From NCBI GenBank assembly GCA_022482625.1, contig JAKVOU010000001.1, forward strand, positions 3,148,784 through 3,212,783: a stretch of 64,000 nt of DNA. Direction: 5' to 3'. Positions 27,325-37,505 of the stretch are shown one piece after another (positions within the stretch are counted from its first letter, which is position 1; every line of letters starts with the position of its first letter). This DNA comes from Spirochaetia bacterium (GTDB lineage: Bacteria; Spirochaetota; Spirochaetia; Sphaerochaetales; Sphaerochaetaceae). Below the pieces are notes generated by a model that was not told where the DNA came from, did no database searches, and saw only the letters and a list, made by a program, of their open reading frames with translations. The position numbers and the translations under genes are program-made.

Positions 27325-27597
27325 TAGTTGCAAGAAAAAATATTTAAAATTTTTTTTATTATTGGTAATTAAGCCATAATTTTAACATATTTCCTATAAA
27401 AAGAAGTGAACAACCTTTATTGTGGTAGTATATCTTTGCTATGTGTTAACATAAGTATATACTATCCAAATATGACATTTTCGTAATAATGTAAAACTTT
27501 TTGAATATGCTATCCAATATAAGAATTTAGCAAAGATATCAGTTCCTTTTGTCTGTTGCGGTGGTCAGGTGAAGATGAATTTGACGTACTGATAAAT

Positions 27598-27633
27598 TCA
27601 GCCCAGACCTATCAAGCTATAAGTCTGGGCTGA
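27598..27633 (-). terminator. Stem-loop after the 3-hydroxyacyl-CoA dehydrogenase gene
   Basis: TCAGCCCAGAC pairs perfectly with GTCTGGGCTGA around a 14-base loop, about 35 bases past the stop. The minus-strand tail ATTTATC is only weakly T-rich. Confidence 0.6.
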
Positions 27634-27666
27634 TGAATTGAGGCGTTGAAAGCTAGTTGTTGCTTG

Positions 27667-28614
27667 TTAGTCGTTTCCTTTTTCAAAGGATGCAAGCAGT
27701 TTGCTTTGTGCCATGAACTTGGCGTCCCTGTTTTTTATTGCTTCTTTGTCTTTGCCTTTATGGTAGTCATAGAACCCTTCTTGACTTTTTACTCCCAGTT
27801 TGCTTTCTGCAACCAGCTTGTTGAACAATGGCTGAGGCTGTTGGTCTGCACTGAGATCGGCATACAGGTACTTTGCGACATTATGGAAAACATCCAGACC
27901 TCCCAAGTCAGTGACTTCAAAAGGGCCGAGACAGGCATACCTGAAACCGAGTCCGTATTTCATGCAATCATCGACATCCTTGAAAGATCCTATACCGTTC
28001 TCGACGATGTGGATTGCTTCTCTCAATACTGCAAGCTGCAGACGGTTTGCAATGAAACCCTTTGCATCCTTATGTACCATGATTGGTTTCTTTCCCAGGG
28101 ACAGGGATAGGTCATATACCTGTTTGGCCGTTGCCTCACTGGTTTTTTCTCCTTTTATCACTTCGATGAGGGGGATCAGATGTGGAGGGTTGAACCAGTG
28201 CATACCGACGAAACGTTCTGGATGACTTACTGCAGTAGCCAGTTTTGTGATGGAAAGGCCGGATGTATTTGTGGCAAGTATTGCATCTTCCCTTGCAAGG
28301 TCACTGATTTGTTTCCAGTAGACCGATTTGATTGTCAGATCTTCTGCAATTGACTCGACGACAAGGTCACATGCGGCAAAACTGCCAAGATCTTTCGTGT
28401 AAGTAAGCTTTTTGAGAATGGCATCTTTATCTTTTTGATCAAGTTGGCCTTCTGCGATTTTTGTTTCCAAAGCCGTATATATTTGTTCTTTGCTTTTTAT
28501 TCCTGTTGCTTCATGTCGATAGACAACGGTGACATGGTAACCTTTTTCTGCAAATATCAGGGCCATGGAGGTGCCCATGGTACCGGCTCCTGCCAATGCA
28601 ATGTCTTTTATCAT
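27667..28614 (-). CDS. 3-hydroxyacyl-CoA dehydrogenase
   Basis: A 315-residue enzyme with the N-terminal NAD-binding motif GAGTMGTSMA, the catalytic region NTSGLSITKLA and VGMHWFNPPHLIPLIEV, and the C-terminal helical domain starting near GFIANRLQ. The catalytic histidine is in MHWFNPP. It oxidises or reduces 3-hydroxyacyl-CoA with NAD(P) in the cytoplasm, as in beta-oxidation or butyrate formation. No thiolase, crotonase or acyl-CoA dehydrogenase genes are adjacent, so its pathway is not fixed by context. AAGGAG precedes the ATG. Confidence 0.92.
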   Translation of the reverse strand: MIKDIALAGAGTMGTSMALIFAEKGYHVTVVYRHEATGIKSKEQIYTALETKIAEGQLDQKDKDAILKKLTYTKDLGSFAACDLVVESIAEDLTIKSVYWKQISDLAREDAILATNTSGLSITKLATAVSHPERFVGMHWFNPPHLIPLIEVIKGEKTSEATAKQVYDLSLSLGKKPIMVHKDAKGFIANRLQLAVLREAIHIVENGIGSFKDVDDCMKYGLGFRYACLGPFEVTDLGGLDVFHNVAKYLYADLSADQQPQPLFNKLVAESKLGVKSQEGFYDYHKGKDKEAIKNRDAKFMAQSKLLASFEKGND

Positions 28615-28715
28615 GCTAGATACTCCTTGTTGTCCATTTTAGATATTTTTTTATTAAATACAATATGGTTGCGTGGGAACTCCTCTAGGGATATGCTGGT
28701 AGAAAGAGGTAGTGT

Positions 28716-29297
28716 ATGGGGTTGCTATTTACAAATAAGGATATTACGGAACTTGAGGTGGAATCCATAGTCAATGCAGCAAATGAATACCTTGCACCTG
28801 GGGGTGGGGTATGCGGTGCAATTTTTGCAGCAGCAGGACGTAAGGAGCTTGCACAGGAATGCAGGTCGATCGGACATTGCAGTACCGGTTCTTCTGTAAT
28901 TACAGGAGGATATAAGCTCAAGGCAAAATATATCATCCATACCGTCGGACCACGATATCTTGGCGGGAAAGAAGGCGAAGAAGCCTTGCTCCGTTCCTGC
29001 TATGTGTCTGCCTTGGCGCTTTGTAAGGAGAAAAATCTGTCTTCCATAGCATTCCCGCTGATTTCTGCAGGAATCTTCGGCTATCCTAAGGATGAAGCCT
29101 TATGGATAGCCATAGAAGAAATCGAACGGTTCCTTTCAACATCAAGGGAGACAGATGTTTACCTGAGCCTTTGGGGACGAAGGACGAACTGGGCGGCCTT
29201 ATACAAGAATTGCAGATTCTTTGCGTCCCGTTTTACTCCTTCGTTTTATGATCCTGCACAAATATTGCACCTGCTTGAAATATTCCAGCAGAAATAA
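28716..29297 (+). CDS. Macro-domain protein (O-acetyl-ADP-ribose deacetylase-like)
   Basis: A 193-residue protein that is essentially a single macro domain. It has DITELEVESIVNAANEYLAPGGGV at the N-terminus (Asn-Ala-Ala-Asn and the glycine-rich loop that bind ADP-ribose), IIHTVGP in the middle and the second loop FPLISAGIFGYP. Relatives hydrolyse O-acetyl-ADP-ribose or remove ADP-ribose from proteins or nucleic acids. The ATG has GAGGT upstream. It stands alone between oppositely oriented genes; no ADP-ribosyltransferase is next to it. Confidence 0.92.
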   Translation: MGLLFTNKDITELEVESIVNAANEYLAPGGGVCGAIFAAAGRKELAQECRSIGHCSTGSSVITGGYKLKAKYIIHTVGPRYLGGKEGEEALLRSCYVSALALCKEKNLSSIAFPLISAGIFGYPKDEALWIAIEEIERFLSTSRETDVYLSLWGRRTNWAALYKNCRFFASRFTPSFYDPAQILHLLEIFQQK

Positions 29298-29307
29298 CCT
29301 GTTCCTA

Positions 29308-30069
29308 TCAGCGTGTGGGTTCCATCTGATAGACGATGGTAATGGAGGAGGTGACGTCGAGATTCCCTGCTGGGGTATCAGTCGAAGCGTTTCCTTCTGC
29401 CATTGAAGCAGTTGCCATCAGTACTTTGGGCTGATAGGTCCTTTCTTGGACAATACTCTCGGATGCTGTGTTGCCGATGGTGATCGGAGCACCTAGCACC
29501 ATATTGCTTGCCAGAGCCAATACTCTGGCTTTTTCTGTTGCCTTTTCTACGGCGAGCTTACGGGCTTGGCGTATTGCTTCCGTTTTGTCATCCTTATCAA
29601 AGGTGATATTGCCGAGGGTGATGTTGCTGACTTGTCCCAGGTCATCGATGATGTTTCCAAGTTTTTTCGTATCTTTGTCTATGCCTGTGACCTTGACCTG
29701 GATACTTTGGGAGGCTCTTTGCCCTTTCAGGACTTGTTTGCCATCAATCCAGTCATATTCCGGCCGAAGGGAAAGTGATTGCAGCTGTAGATCTTTTTCG
29801 TCAATCGAAAAGCTTTCCAGAATTGTCCGTAATTTGTTCATTTTGCTACTTGTTTCCTGCAGGGCTTCCGTCGTCGTATCTTTGAGTTCACTGACCTGTA
29901 TGGTAAACAGGGCTGTGTCAGGTTTCACCTTGACTTCTCCCGTACCGCTGACGGTAATCGTTCTGACCATTTCCTGTTGATGGCCTGCCAGGCTTGAGCA
30001 AGCCGTAAGAACCAATGAAGCGAAGCAAATCGCAAGGACGGCAAGTATTCCGCCGGTTCTGTGTTTCAT
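29308..30069 (-). CDS. SIMPL (DUF541) domain lipoprotein
   Basis: About 253 residues from the ATG at 30069, supported by AGGAG and a clean lipoprotein signal peptide (lipobox LTAC); an ATG at 30138 would only add a charged extension. The mature part is the SIMPL fold: ITVSGTGEVKVKPDTALF at the start, a helix-rich middle and ARKLAVEKATEKARVLA towards the end. Family members are periplasmic or outer-membrane proteins linked to oxidative stress or signalling, without an enzyme activity that is well defined. Confidence 0.88.
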   Translation of the reverse strand: MKHRTGGILAVLAICFASLVLTACSSLAGHQQEMVRTITVSGTGEVKVKPDTALFTIQVSELKDTTTEALQETSSKMNKLRTILESFSIDEKDLQLQSLSLRPEYDWIDGKQVLKGQRASQSIQVKVTGIDKDTKKLGNIIDDLGQVSNITLGNITFDKDDKTEAIRQARKLAVEKATEKARVLALASNMVLGAPITIGNTASESIVQERTYQPKVLMATASMAEGNASTDTPAGNLDVTSSITIVYQMEPTR

Positions 30070-30212
30070 AATGAAAATCTCCTGTTTCTTGTCTGAAATT
30101 ACCATATCATACCATGGATTTTTATTGCACGGTGGCATGACAGTCGTTTTTTTGATTTTTTCCTTGCATTATCCTGAAAACGGTTGTTCAATAAAATAGA
30201 AAAGGAGTTTGT

Positions 30213-30440
30213 GGTGTGTTGTTCACTGTCATTGGCTGGGCATTGTATGCCATAGCCTTCTGGATTTATGAGCGATGCATAGGCAATGGTTTTTGCCTGT
30301 CGTTCGCTATAGGATGTTTGATTTCCTGTGTGTTTTCTCTTTCTGATCCAGAGATAAGTGACCAAGTCTCAGTATTCATATGTTCGGGAAGCGGTATATT
30401 TGTACTGGACAGGCTACATAAGAAAAAGCATCACAGGTAA
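30213..30440 (+). CDS. Small membrane protein, NfeD-N-like
   Basis: 75 residues from GTG at 30213 with AAGGAG eight bases upstream. Two to three hydrophobic segments (VIGWALYAIAFWIYE, LSFAIGCLISCVFSL, VFICSGSGIFVLD) followed by a basic tail LHKKKHHR. The spacing resembles the membrane half of NfeD proteins without the OB-fold domain, but identity is too low to be sure. It may be a truncated NfeD or an unrelated small membrane protein. A terminator lies about 75 bases downstream. Confidence 0.55.
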   Translation, partial: GVLFTVIGWALYAIAFWIYERCIGNGFCLSFAIGCLISCVFSLSDPEISDQVSVFICSGSGIFVLDRLHKKKHHR

Positions 30441-30514
30441 GTGTAAGGGATGTCTTGGTCCGGAAGATGGTTCCGGGTGAATATGTTTTCTATTTGGTGC
30501 CGTATTCGGCATTG

Positions 30515-30550
30515 GGGCTGTAACCCAGTATGCTTGGGTACAGCCCTTTT
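30515..30550 (+). terminator. Terminator after the small membrane protein gene
   Basis: GGGCTGT(A)ACCCA pairs with TGGGTACAGCCC, twelve pairs with one bulged base, followed by TTTTCTTG. A second small hairpin (CCGGAA/TTCCGG) lies near 30460. Confidence 0.8.
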
Positions 30551-30554
30551 CTTG

Positions 30555-31175
30555 TTATTGTTGCCGTAGCAGTTCGGGCTGGTTGGCTGCTTCTCTCATA
30601 AACAGGCCCAATGCCATCAGCATCATGCCGTTGTCATAGAGAGAATCCTTGCCCATCTGCCTGATTACTTCATGGACTGGTACGGACTGCACATCGAGCT
30701 GTTCAGTTGCATCGAGATGTTGGGCGGTGACTTGGTGCAACCCTTCGGCAAGGTATACTATGGCTCGGTTGTTCATCAGTGCCGGATTTGGATTGATATC
30801 AGCAAGGAAGGTAAAGGACTGTGCCGCCAAGCCGGTCTCTTCTTCCAGTTCCCTTTTTGCTGCTGTCAGGCCATCTTCCCCGGCATCGATTATTCCTGCG
30901 GGAAATTCCCGTATTACCTTACGTGCTCCATGTCGGAATTGTTGGACCATGACAAAACATGGTATGCCTTTTCCGTTCCGATACCATGGGATGATTGTAA
31001 TCCAATTCGGCGCTTTGAGAGTAACGAAAGAGCCCCGCACCCCTTGCTGTGACTCCCGTTCGTCCTGTTGGAGATCGAATATGGGAGTATGCAACAGGTC
31101 TTTATGTGCTACTTCCTTCCAGACCAAGTGGGAGGGATCTTCGGTATTCCCGATTCTGAAACGATCGGTTTCCAT
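30555..31175 (-). CDS. Nudix hydrolase (ADP-ribose pyrophosphatase-like)
   Basis: About 206 residues from the ATG at 31175, one base after the Mrp stop codon. The Nudix box is intact: G-x5-E-x7-RE-L-EEETG-L within GIIDAGEDGLTAAKRELEEE. The preceding QQFRHGARKVIREFPAG segment is typical of the NudF/ADP-ribose pyrophosphatase branch. It hydrolyses nucleoside diphosphates linked to another group, probably ADP-sugars, with Mg2+. It is translationally coupled to mrp. Confidence 0.9.
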   Translation of the reverse strand: METDRFRIGNTEDPSHLVWKEVAHKDLLHTPIFDLQQDERESQQGVRGSFVTLKAPNWITIIPWYRNGKGIPCFVMVQQFRHGARKVIREFPAGIIDAGEDGLTAAKRELEEETGLAAQSFTFLADINPNPALMNNRAIVYLAEGLHQVTAQHLDATEQLDVQSVPVHEVIRQMGKDSLYDNGMMLMALGLFMREAANQPELLRQQ

Positions 31176-31176
31176 C

Positions 31177-32106
31177 TCAGCTGTGCCTTGATGAACAGTT
31201 GCTTGTGCAGTGGGCACATGCCTCAGGTGAACAATGTGAGGTGCCCTGGAGATCATTGGGATCATAATGGGAAACCTTCGTATGTGCATCAATGTACAAG
31301 GCAATTTCCCTCATCTTCTTGCTGCTTGGGCTTTCCGGCGTACCGTCAATGTAGTTTTTGCCTGTATCTTCACTTTCCATCAGCGGGATTTCCATGGGAA
31401 TCTTACCTAGGAACGGTACATCCATCATCTTGCACATCTTTTCGCCACCGCCTGTGCCGAACACCGGAATTTCCGTTCCGCAATGAGGGCAGATAAGTCC
31501 ACTCATGTTTTCAATGACGCCGATTACCGGTACATTGAGCTTCTTTGAGAAAGAAACGCTTCGCTTGGAATCGAGGATTGCCACTTCCTGCGGAGTAGTG
31601 ACGACAATGGAACCGGTCATTTCCGGTATTGCCTGGATTGCTGTCAGCTGTTCATCTCCTGTCCCTGGGGGCGTGTCGATCAACAGATAGTCCAAGGTGC
31701 CCCAGTCGACATCTCCTATGAATTGGCGGACTACGCCTGTTTTCATGGCGCCACGCCAGATTATAGGAGCATCCTGTTGCTCCAGTGCAAAGGAAAGGCT
31801 GACTACATACAGTCCTTCCCGTACCTTTACCGGTTCAAAGCGATTTCCGTCGGGTGAGGCGTTGAGTACGCCGTTTTCACAGCCGAACATCTTGGCTACG
31901 TTCGGTCCGTGCAGATCAGTGTCAAGGACACCGACGGTATGTCCTGCATCAACCAATGCATTGGCCAGGTTTATGGTAACGGTAGTTTTGCCGACGCCTC
32001 CCTTGCCGCTCATGATGATGATTTTCTTTCCGATCTTATCCATGGCGGATCGTATTCTTTTATCTTGTTGCTCCATTTCATTTGCAGCATTCTGCTCTGC
32101 CATCAT
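31177..32106 (-). CDS. mrp: Mrp/NBP35-type P-loop ATPase, Fe-S cluster carrier
   Basis: About 309 residues from tandem ATGs at 32106/32103 with GGAG just upstream; the frame is open further but without start signals. It has the deviant Walker A SGKGGVGKTT, switch regions DTDLHGPN and LIDTPPGTGDE, and the CPHC pair near the C-terminal third that holds the bridging Fe-S cluster in this family. An additional Cys/His-rich tail (CSPEACAHCTSNC) ends the protein. It delivers Fe-S clusters to apoproteins in the cytoplasm. The Nudix gene follows directly. Confidence 0.92.
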   Translation of the reverse strand: MMAEQNAANEMEQQDKRIRSAMDKIGKKIIIMSGKGGVGKTTVTINLANALVDAGHTVGVLDTDLHGPNVAKMFGCENGVLNASPDGNRFEPVKVREGLYVVSLSFALEQQDAPIIWRGAMKTGVVRQFIGDVDWGTLDYLLIDTPPGTGDEQLTAIQAIPEMTGSIVVTTPQEVAILDSKRSVSFSKKLNVPVIGVIENMSGLICPHCGTEIPVFGTGGGEKMCKMMDVPFLGKIPMEIPLMESEDTGKNYIDGTPESPSSKKMREIALYIDAHTKVSHYDPNDLQGTSHCSPEACAHCTSNCSSRHS

Positions 32107-32241
32107 AGTGCTCCTCTGGTGGTGCAATACCATCATATGTCTTGTTGATAAAGATAAGGAAAATATGGCTGTTAGGCAACCCTTTTTGCGGCCTACTCTT
32201 TTCCATGGTACCAAATAGCAGACAAATTGCCAAAGCTTGCC

Positions 32242-32270
32242 TTGCATATCTCTTTGTATATCAGTATCAT
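32242..32270 (+). promoter_or_regulatory. Probable promoter of oadGAB
   Basis: TTGCAT (32242-32247), a 17-base spacer and TATCAT (32265-32270), about 75 bases before the oadG start. Confidence 0.55.
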
Positions 32271-32346
32271 AGGATGCGAGTACATTGAGACATGATTTTG
32301 TCAGGTCCCATATGTACCAATCTACAACAACAAACCAGGAGTCCGT

Positions 32347-32634
32347 ATGATACAATTGGCGCAACAATCGGCAGAAACTCTTTCTGCCAATCTATCTAAT
32401 GGCGTCGTACTCATGCTGCTTGGAATGGGAACCGTATTCCTGTTCCTGGTCATTTTGATTTTCGTTACGAAAGGAATGAGTTCAATCGTAAGGAAAATCG
32501 AAGCCAAGAGACCTGCACCTGCACCTGCAGCTGCACGTCCTGCAGCAATGCCGAAGACCGCTTCGGCCGCGATGGGTACTGACCCGGAAATCGCCGCAGC
32601 CATCGTTGCTGCCGTGGTCGAGTCCAAAAGATAA
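32347..32634 (+). CDS. oadG: Oxaloacetate decarboxylase gamma subunit
   Basis: A 95-residue protein with one N-terminal membrane helix (VVLMLLGMGTVFLFLVILIF), an Ala/Pro-rich linker and a short C-terminal segment. Size and layout fit OadG, the small subunit that assembles the alpha and beta subunits and binds Zn2+ in characterised enzymes. AGGAG lies five bases before the ATG. It is first in the oadG-oadA-oadB operon. Confidence 0.9.
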   Translation: MIQLAQQSAETLSANLSNGVVLMLLGMGTVFLFLVILIFVTKGMSSIVRKIEAKRPAPAPAAARPAAMPKTASAAMGTDPEIAAAIVAAVVESKR

Positions 32635-32658
32635 AAAATCAAAAGGAACAACAGAACA

Positions 32659-34488
32659 ATGAAGAAAAAGAAAGTCGATTTTATGTGTACAGCTTTCCGC
32701 GACGGTTTCCAGTCCGTTTTCGGAGCCCGTGTCTTTACCAAGGATTTCATGCCGGCCGTTGCTGCTGCAAAAGAGGCAGGCATCACCCATTTTGAGGCCG
32801 GTGGCGGAGCCCGTTTCCAGTCTCTTTATTTTTATAGCAATGAAGATGCTTTCGACATGATGGATGAATTCCGAAGAGTGGCAGGTCCTGATGCAAATCT
32901 CCAGACCCTGTCCCGTGGTGTCAATGTCGTCGGATTGGATTCCCAGCCACGTGACATCATCAAGCTGCACGCACAGATGTTCAAGAAACATGGTATGACT
33001 ACCATCCGTAACTTTGATGCTCTCAACGATGTCAACAACCTGATCGATAGCGGACAGGCAATTCACGATGCCGGACTCAAGCATGAAGTAACGGTTACCA
33101 TGATGAGCCTTCCCCCAAATGTTACCGGTGCGCATGATCCTGATTTCTATGAAAATGTCCTTCGCCAGATTTTGGATGCCGGCATTCCTTTCGATTCCGT
33201 CTGTTTCAAGGACGCTTCGGGAACTACTACGCCGCATGTGGTTTATGAAACCATAAAGAGGGCGAGGAAACTGTTGGGCAATGATGTTCCTATCTGTATC
33301 CATAGCCATGAAACTGCAGGTGTATCAGTTGCACAGTATCTGATGGCTCTTGAAGCCGGTGTCAACCAGATTGACGTATCCATGTCACCTTGTTCCGGCG
33401 GCACCTGTTCTCCTGATATCATTACCATGTGGCATGCACTTCGTGGTACGGAATTTGAACTTGATGTTGACATTGACAAGATCAAGAAAGCAGAGGAAGT
33501 TTTCCAGGACTGCATGAAAGATTATTTCTTGCCTCCTGAAGCATCGAAAGTCAATCCGACTATTCCGTTCTTCCCGCTTCCCGGCGGTGCTCTTACAGCC
33601 AATACCCAGATGCTCCGTGACAATGGCTTGATGGATAAGTTCCCCCAGATTGTAAAAGCAATGGGTGAGACGGTTGCAAAGGGTGGTTTCGGTACTTCTG
33701 TTACTCCTGTTTCCCAGTTTTATTTCCAACAGGCATTCAACAATGTCATGTTCGGACCGTGGAAAAAGATTGCAGAAGGCTACGGCAAGATGGTCCTTGG
33801 CTATTTTGGCAAGACCCCTGTTGCTCCTGATCCGGAAGTTGTCAAGATTGCTGCCGAACAGCTCAAGCTGGAACCCACTACAAAGAAAGTTGTCGATATC
33901 AATGATGCAGATCCTACCAAGGGTCGTGATGTTGCGATCAAGATGTTGAAGGACAATAACGTTGAAGTTACTGATGAGAATATTTTCATTGCAGCTTCAT
34001 GTAAGGAAAAGGGGATCCTCTATCTGACCGGAAAGTCAAAGGCTAACGGGGTAAGAAAGATTGACCGCAAGGCTGAAGAAGCAAGGAAGAAGGGTGAATT
34101 TACCGTTACCGTCAATGGCAAGGCCTATGGTGTCAAGCTCAGCAAGGCTGATGCTAAGGTGAACGGTGTCTCTTATCCTCTTACCGTCAAGACAGGTATT
34201 GATGAAGCTGCCATTGCTGCTTCTGCTGCTGTTGCAGCACCGGCTGCTGCCGCTTCTGCTGTACCTGCAGGACCTGGCACACCTGTTGTTGCTCCTATGC
34301 CTGGACTGGTACTTCGTTTCAATGTCAAGGAAGGCGATGTAGTTACCAAGAACCAGAGCCTTATGGTCATGGAAGCCATGAAAATGGAAAATGAAATCTT
34401 TGCACCATGTGATGGCACGGTGACTAAGATTTGTGTAAGTCAGGGGCAACAGCTTGTTGCTGATGATGAGCTGATGATCATCGGCTGA
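32659..34488 (+). CDS. oadA: Oxaloacetate decarboxylase alpha subunit with biotin-carrier domain
   Basis: A 609-residue protein. Residues 1 to about 300 form the carboxyltransferase TIM barrel ([31 protein letters not shown]), followed by the conserved PYC/OADA helical domain, an Ala-rich flexible linker at about 520-545 and a C-terminal biotinyl domain with the carrier lysine in [10 protein letters not shown]. It transfers the carboxyl group of oxaloacetate to biotin, which then goes to the membrane beta subunit. Adjacent oadG and oadB distinguish it from pyruvate carboxylase or other biotin enzymes. Confidence 0.95.
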   Translation: MKKKKVDFMCTAFRDGFQSVFGARVFTKDFMPAVAAAKEAGITHFEAGGGARFQSLYFYSNEDAFDMMDEFRRVAGPDANLQTLSRGVNVVGLDSQPRDIIKLHAQMFKKHGMTTIRNFDALNDVNNLIDSGQAIHDAGLKHEVTVTMMSLPPNVTGAHDPDFYENVLRQILDAGIPFDSVCFKDASGTTTPHVVYETIKRARKLLGNDVPICIHSHETAGVSVAQYLMALEAGVNQIDVSMSPCSGGTCSPDIITMWHALRGTEFELDVDIDKIKKAEEVFQDCMKDYFLPPEASKVNPTIPFFPLPGGALTANTQMLRDNGLMDKFPQIVKAMGETVAKGGFGTSVTPVSQFYFQQAFNNVMFGPWKKIAEGYGKMVLGYFGKTPVAPDPEVVKIAAEQLKLEPTTKKVVDINDADPTKGRDVAIKMLKDNNVEVTDENIFIAASCKEKGILYLTGKSKANGVRKIDRKAEEARKKGEFTVTVNGKAYGVKLSKADAKVNGVSYPLTVKTGIDEAAIAASAAVAAPAAAASAVPAGPGTPVVAPMPGLVLRFNVKEGDVVTKNQSLMVMEAMKMENEIFAPCDGTVTKICVSQGQQLVADDELMIIG

Positions 34489-34502
34489 GGAGAAGAAAGT
34501 TT

Positions 34503-35699
34503 ATGATTGGTAACGCATTGCACCAACTATGGTATACGACCGGCATCACAGGCTTCCTTGGCCTGGCCAGTTCGGAATTCAATATGGGCAACTTTGCAAT
34601 GATTCTTGTCGGATTGTTGCTGGTTTACCTTGGGATCAAGAAAGGTTACGAACCTTTGCTCCTGATTCCTATTGGATTCGGTTGTATTCTCTGTAACATC
34701 CCGCTGGCTTATATTTCCGGGATTGATCCCGCCAACAATTCGGCTGGATTCATCAAGGTCTTGTTCGATGCTGGTATCAGCACAGGTCTTTTCCCTATTC
34801 TCATATTCATGGGTGTAGGAGCGATGACCGATTTTGGACCGCTCATTGCAAATCCGAAGACGTTGCTGTTAGGAGCTGCCGCCCAGTTCGGTATCTTCTG
34901 TGCTCTTCTCGGTGCACTGGCTCTGTCCTTTGTGCCTGGCATCCATTTCAACCTGCATGCCGCCGCTTCCATTGGTATCATCGGTGGTGCTGATGGTCCT
35001 ACCGCCATTTATGTGACCAGCCGCTTGAAGCCTGACTTGTTAGGGCCGATTGCAGTTGCTGCTTATTCATACATGGCTTTGGTTCCTATCATCCAGCCAC
35101 CTATCATGAGAGCTTTGACTACCCCTGAAGAAAGAAAGATCAAGATGCAGCAGCTTCGCCCGGTTTCAAAGACCGAGAAGATCCTTTTCCCGATTACTGT
35201 TATTTTAATCTGTGCCTTATTGCTTCCTACAGCTACGCCCTTGCTGGGTTCTCTTATGTTCGGTAACCTTGCCAAGGAATGCGGAGCAATAAACCGTCTC
35301 AGTGATACCATGCAGAATTCGTTGATGAATATTGTCACGATTTTCCTTGGCTTGTCTGTCGGTTCGAAGATGGAAGCCAGTCACTTCCTCAAGTTGAATA
35401 CCCTGGGTATTTTGTTGCTTGGGTTGATTGCTTTCTCTATCGGTACTGGCGCTGGCGTACTTATTGCGAAGTTGATGAATAAGTTGACTCCAAAGCATCC
35501 TGTGAATCCTCTTATTGGTTCTGCAGGTGTTTCTGCAGTTCCTATGGCTGCCCGTGTGTCAAGCAAGGTAGGTCAGGAGGAAGATCCTCAGAATTTCCTT
35601 CTGATGCATGCCATGGGACCGAATGTAGCCGGAGTTCTTGGTTCTGCCGTAGCAGCTGGTGTCTTGCTTGCTGTGGTTCCTTTCATGGAAGCTCTGTAA
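34503..35699 (+). CDS. oadB: Na+-translocating oxaloacetate decarboxylase beta subunit
   Basis: A 398-residue integral membrane protein with about nine helices. It has the family signatures [30 protein letters not shown] and SAVPMAARV; the Asp in GGADGPT is part of the Na+ path in studied enzymes. It decarboxylates carboxybiotin and couples this to Na+ export, giving a sodium gradient. It starts 14 bases after oadA with GGAG upstream and is followed by a strong terminator. Confidence 0.95.
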   Translation: MIGNALHQLWYTTGITGFLGLASSEFNMGNFAMILVGLLLVYLGIKKGYEPLLLIPIGFGCILCNIPLAYISGIDPANNSAGFIKVLFDAGISTGLFPILIFMGVGAMTDFGPLIANPKTLLLGAAAQFGIFCALLGALALSFVPGIHFNLHAAASIGIIGGADGPTAIYVTSRLKPDLLGPIAVAAYSYMALVPIIQPPIMRALTTPEERKIKMQQLRPVSKTEKILFPITVILICALLLPTATPLLGSLMFGNLAKECGAINRLSDTMQNSLMNIVTIFLGLSVGSKMEASHFLKLNTLGILLLGLIAFSIGTGAGVLIAKLMNKLTPKHPVNPLIGSAGVSAVPMAARVSSKVGQEEDPQNFLLMHAMGPNVAGVLGSAVAAGVLLAVVPFMEAL

Positions 35700-35730
35700 G
35701 TTTGAAATCCTGCTGATAAAGCAAAAATAT

Positions 35731-35769
35731 CAGGGAGCTGAAATTGATCAGCTCCCTGTTTTTTTTTTT
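35731..35769. terminator. Strong terminator of oadGAB, also facing the CpXC gene
   Basis: CAGGGAGCTGA-AATTGA-TCAGCTCCCTG, eleven perfect pairs, followed by T11 on the plus strand. On the minus strand the tail is ATATTTTT, so it can also end the convergent transcript. Confidence 0.95.
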
Positions 35770-35802
35770 GTCATTTTGAGTTATAATAATTTCTGTTTTT
35801 TT

Positions 35803-36426
35803 TTATTCTTTTCGTGCAAGTTCAGAAAATAAATTGTATGCCCAATTGGAATCAATGAGATAGTAGTCGTCACTTTCTGCATGGTTCTGTGTAAGTTTGA
35901 GCAGTTTTTCATAGAAGTGGTATTCCAGTTTGATCGCTTGGTTTTCATGGTTGGTGTCAGAAATGGCAAAAGTAAGTTCTTTACCAGGGTCTTGCATCAG
36001 GAAACGTAGGTTTTCTATTTGTGTGTTTCTGTAGGTGATATAGGCTTTGGAAAGCTCAATGGCCCTGTCATCCAAGCCTGCATCGAAGATGACGATTTTT
36101 TCTTTGAGATCGATGACTGAGGTGACAATCCTGTTGATGGAGGTCTTTGCTTCAAGACGAACCGAGCTGAGATCTAGTTTTTCTAAATCCGGGGCTACCA
36201 GGATTGTCAGATCTGCTTTTTCGTCAATATAGAGCAACTCGTGGTTGATCAGGAAGCTGTTTCCGCAATTCTTGCATGTCATCATAAAGAGAGAATCTGT
36301 CAGTATACCGAGTTTCAACTGGGGGTCGGTGGTAACGTTGACTAGGTTTCGTAAAGTTCGTTTTTGGCAGTGTCTGCACTTGGGGCAAGTTATTTCTGCT
36401 TCGAATATGGCTGTATGTTCTTCCAT
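35803..36426 (-). CDS. CpXC-domain protein
   Basis: A 207-residue soluble protein. The N-terminal ~110 residues match the CpXC domain: CPKC at 14-17, the middle strand DPQLKLGILTDSLFMMTC, a second CKNCG pair and LLYIDE. The two CxxC pairs probably bind zinc. The C-terminal half is helical and unassigned. Function of the family is unknown. It is divergent from the alpha/beta hydrolase gene. Confidence 0.85.
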   Translation of the reverse strand: MEEHTAIFEAEITCPKCRHCQKRTLRNLVNVTTDPQLKLGILTDSLFMMTCKNCGNSFLINHELLYIDEKADLTILVAPDLEKLDLSSVRLEAKTSINRIVTSVIDLKEKIVIFDAGLDDRAIELSKAYITYRNTQIENLRFLMQDPGKELTFAISDTNHENQAIKLEYHFYEKLLKLTQNHAESDDYYLIDSNWAYNLFSELARKE

Positions 36427-36560
36427 GGAATTACCATATCATGAATCATCGGTTTCCAAAAGATACTTGCCGGATACTGCTGTTCATTTTGAAAAAAGAA
36501 AGCAAGCAGTATGTCTGATAGACTTGAGATGAATCGTTGTTCAGGGGTATAGTTGATGAC

Positions 36561-37505
36561 ATGGAATGTGCCGTCATAGTTGTGTTGCTTATAATTTTAC
36601 TATTGGTCTGGAGTTCGACGCTTGTCTTCTATAAGGATAGGCAGACAAAGCCCTTGGAGACTGACGAGAGCAAATGTTTTGCTCCCAGATGCCACAGTAT
36701 CATCAAGGTCCATGAAGATACTCCCAGTGATGTTGCCGTTTTCATGATACATGGTTTTCCTTCTACGCCTCATGTCTATGCATATGCCAGTGAACGGCTG
36801 TTTGATGCGGGGTTCGATACTTTTGCATATCTTATGCCCGGTTTCGGTACTGATCCCAAGGATTTGAAGAAAACGACTTATACCCAATGGTTTGACTTTA
36901 CCTGCAGGAAATATGAGCAGTTACGTCAGAAATATCATACGGTATTTGTGCTTGGAATCAGCATGGGTGGCTTCATGGCAATGCATCTTTCTGAGGTGTA
37001 CCATGGGAGTGACAAGCGTCCTGATGCCATTGTGACAGTCGATGCTCCTATTGTCTATAACAGCTTAAAAGACCATATTGTGACAAGGCCTGTGATGTAT
37101 CTTGTAAGGATACTTGCCATATTCAAATCTACTTTTGCCACTGGGTGCGTAAATGGTATCGACAGTGTTGATGGAAATGAAGATTGGACTGGGTACAAGG
37201 GTTTGTTCATTCACCAGGGATTGAGCTTGATTGTGGCTGAAAATAAGGTACGTAAAAAGCTTTCTTTGATTGATGTGCCGATGTTTTCCATGCATGAATG
37301 TCATGACAAGACAGTTCCTTTCGGCAACTTTATGATTATTTCAAGAGAAAATGGTTCTCCTGATTTTCGCGGTAGGGTAGTAAAGATGGGGTCGGTCAAT
37401 CATAATCATCATGTCCTGTTGATGTACCGTTCTGTCAGGGTTGGGCTTATGGATGAAATATTGACATTTTTGGAGGAAAAGCTACATGACAAAGAAACGA
37501 AGTGA
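36561..37505 (+). CDS. Membrane-anchored alpha/beta hydrolase
   Basis: About 314 residues from the ATG at 36561; a TTG at 36537 is also possible. An N-terminal membrane helix (VIVVLLIILLLVW) is followed by an alpha/beta hydrolase fold with oxyanion segment MIHGFPSTPH, the nucleophile elbow GISMGG (Ser), an acid in DVPMFSMHECHD and a catalytic His near SVNHNHH. It probably hydrolyses esters or acyl chains at the membrane surface, like carboxylesterases or monoglyceride lipases. It overlaps the deaminase gene by 20 nt, so the two are co-transcribed. Confidence 0.87.
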   Translation: MECAVIVVLLIILLLVWSSTLVFYKDRQTKPLETDESKCFAPRCHSIIKVHEDTPSDVAVFMIHGFPSTPHVYAYASERLFDAGFDTFAYLMPGFGTDPKDLKKTTYTQWFDFTCRKYEQLRQKYHTVFVLGISMGGFMAMHLSEVYHGSDKRPDAIVTVDAPIVYNSLKDHIVTRPVMYLVRILAIFKSTFATGCVNGIDSVDGNEDWTGYKGLFIHQGLSLIVAENKVRKKLSLIDVPMFSMHECHDKTVPFGNFMIISRENGSPDFRGRVVKMGSVNHNHHVLLMYRSVRVGLMDEILTFLEEKLHDKETK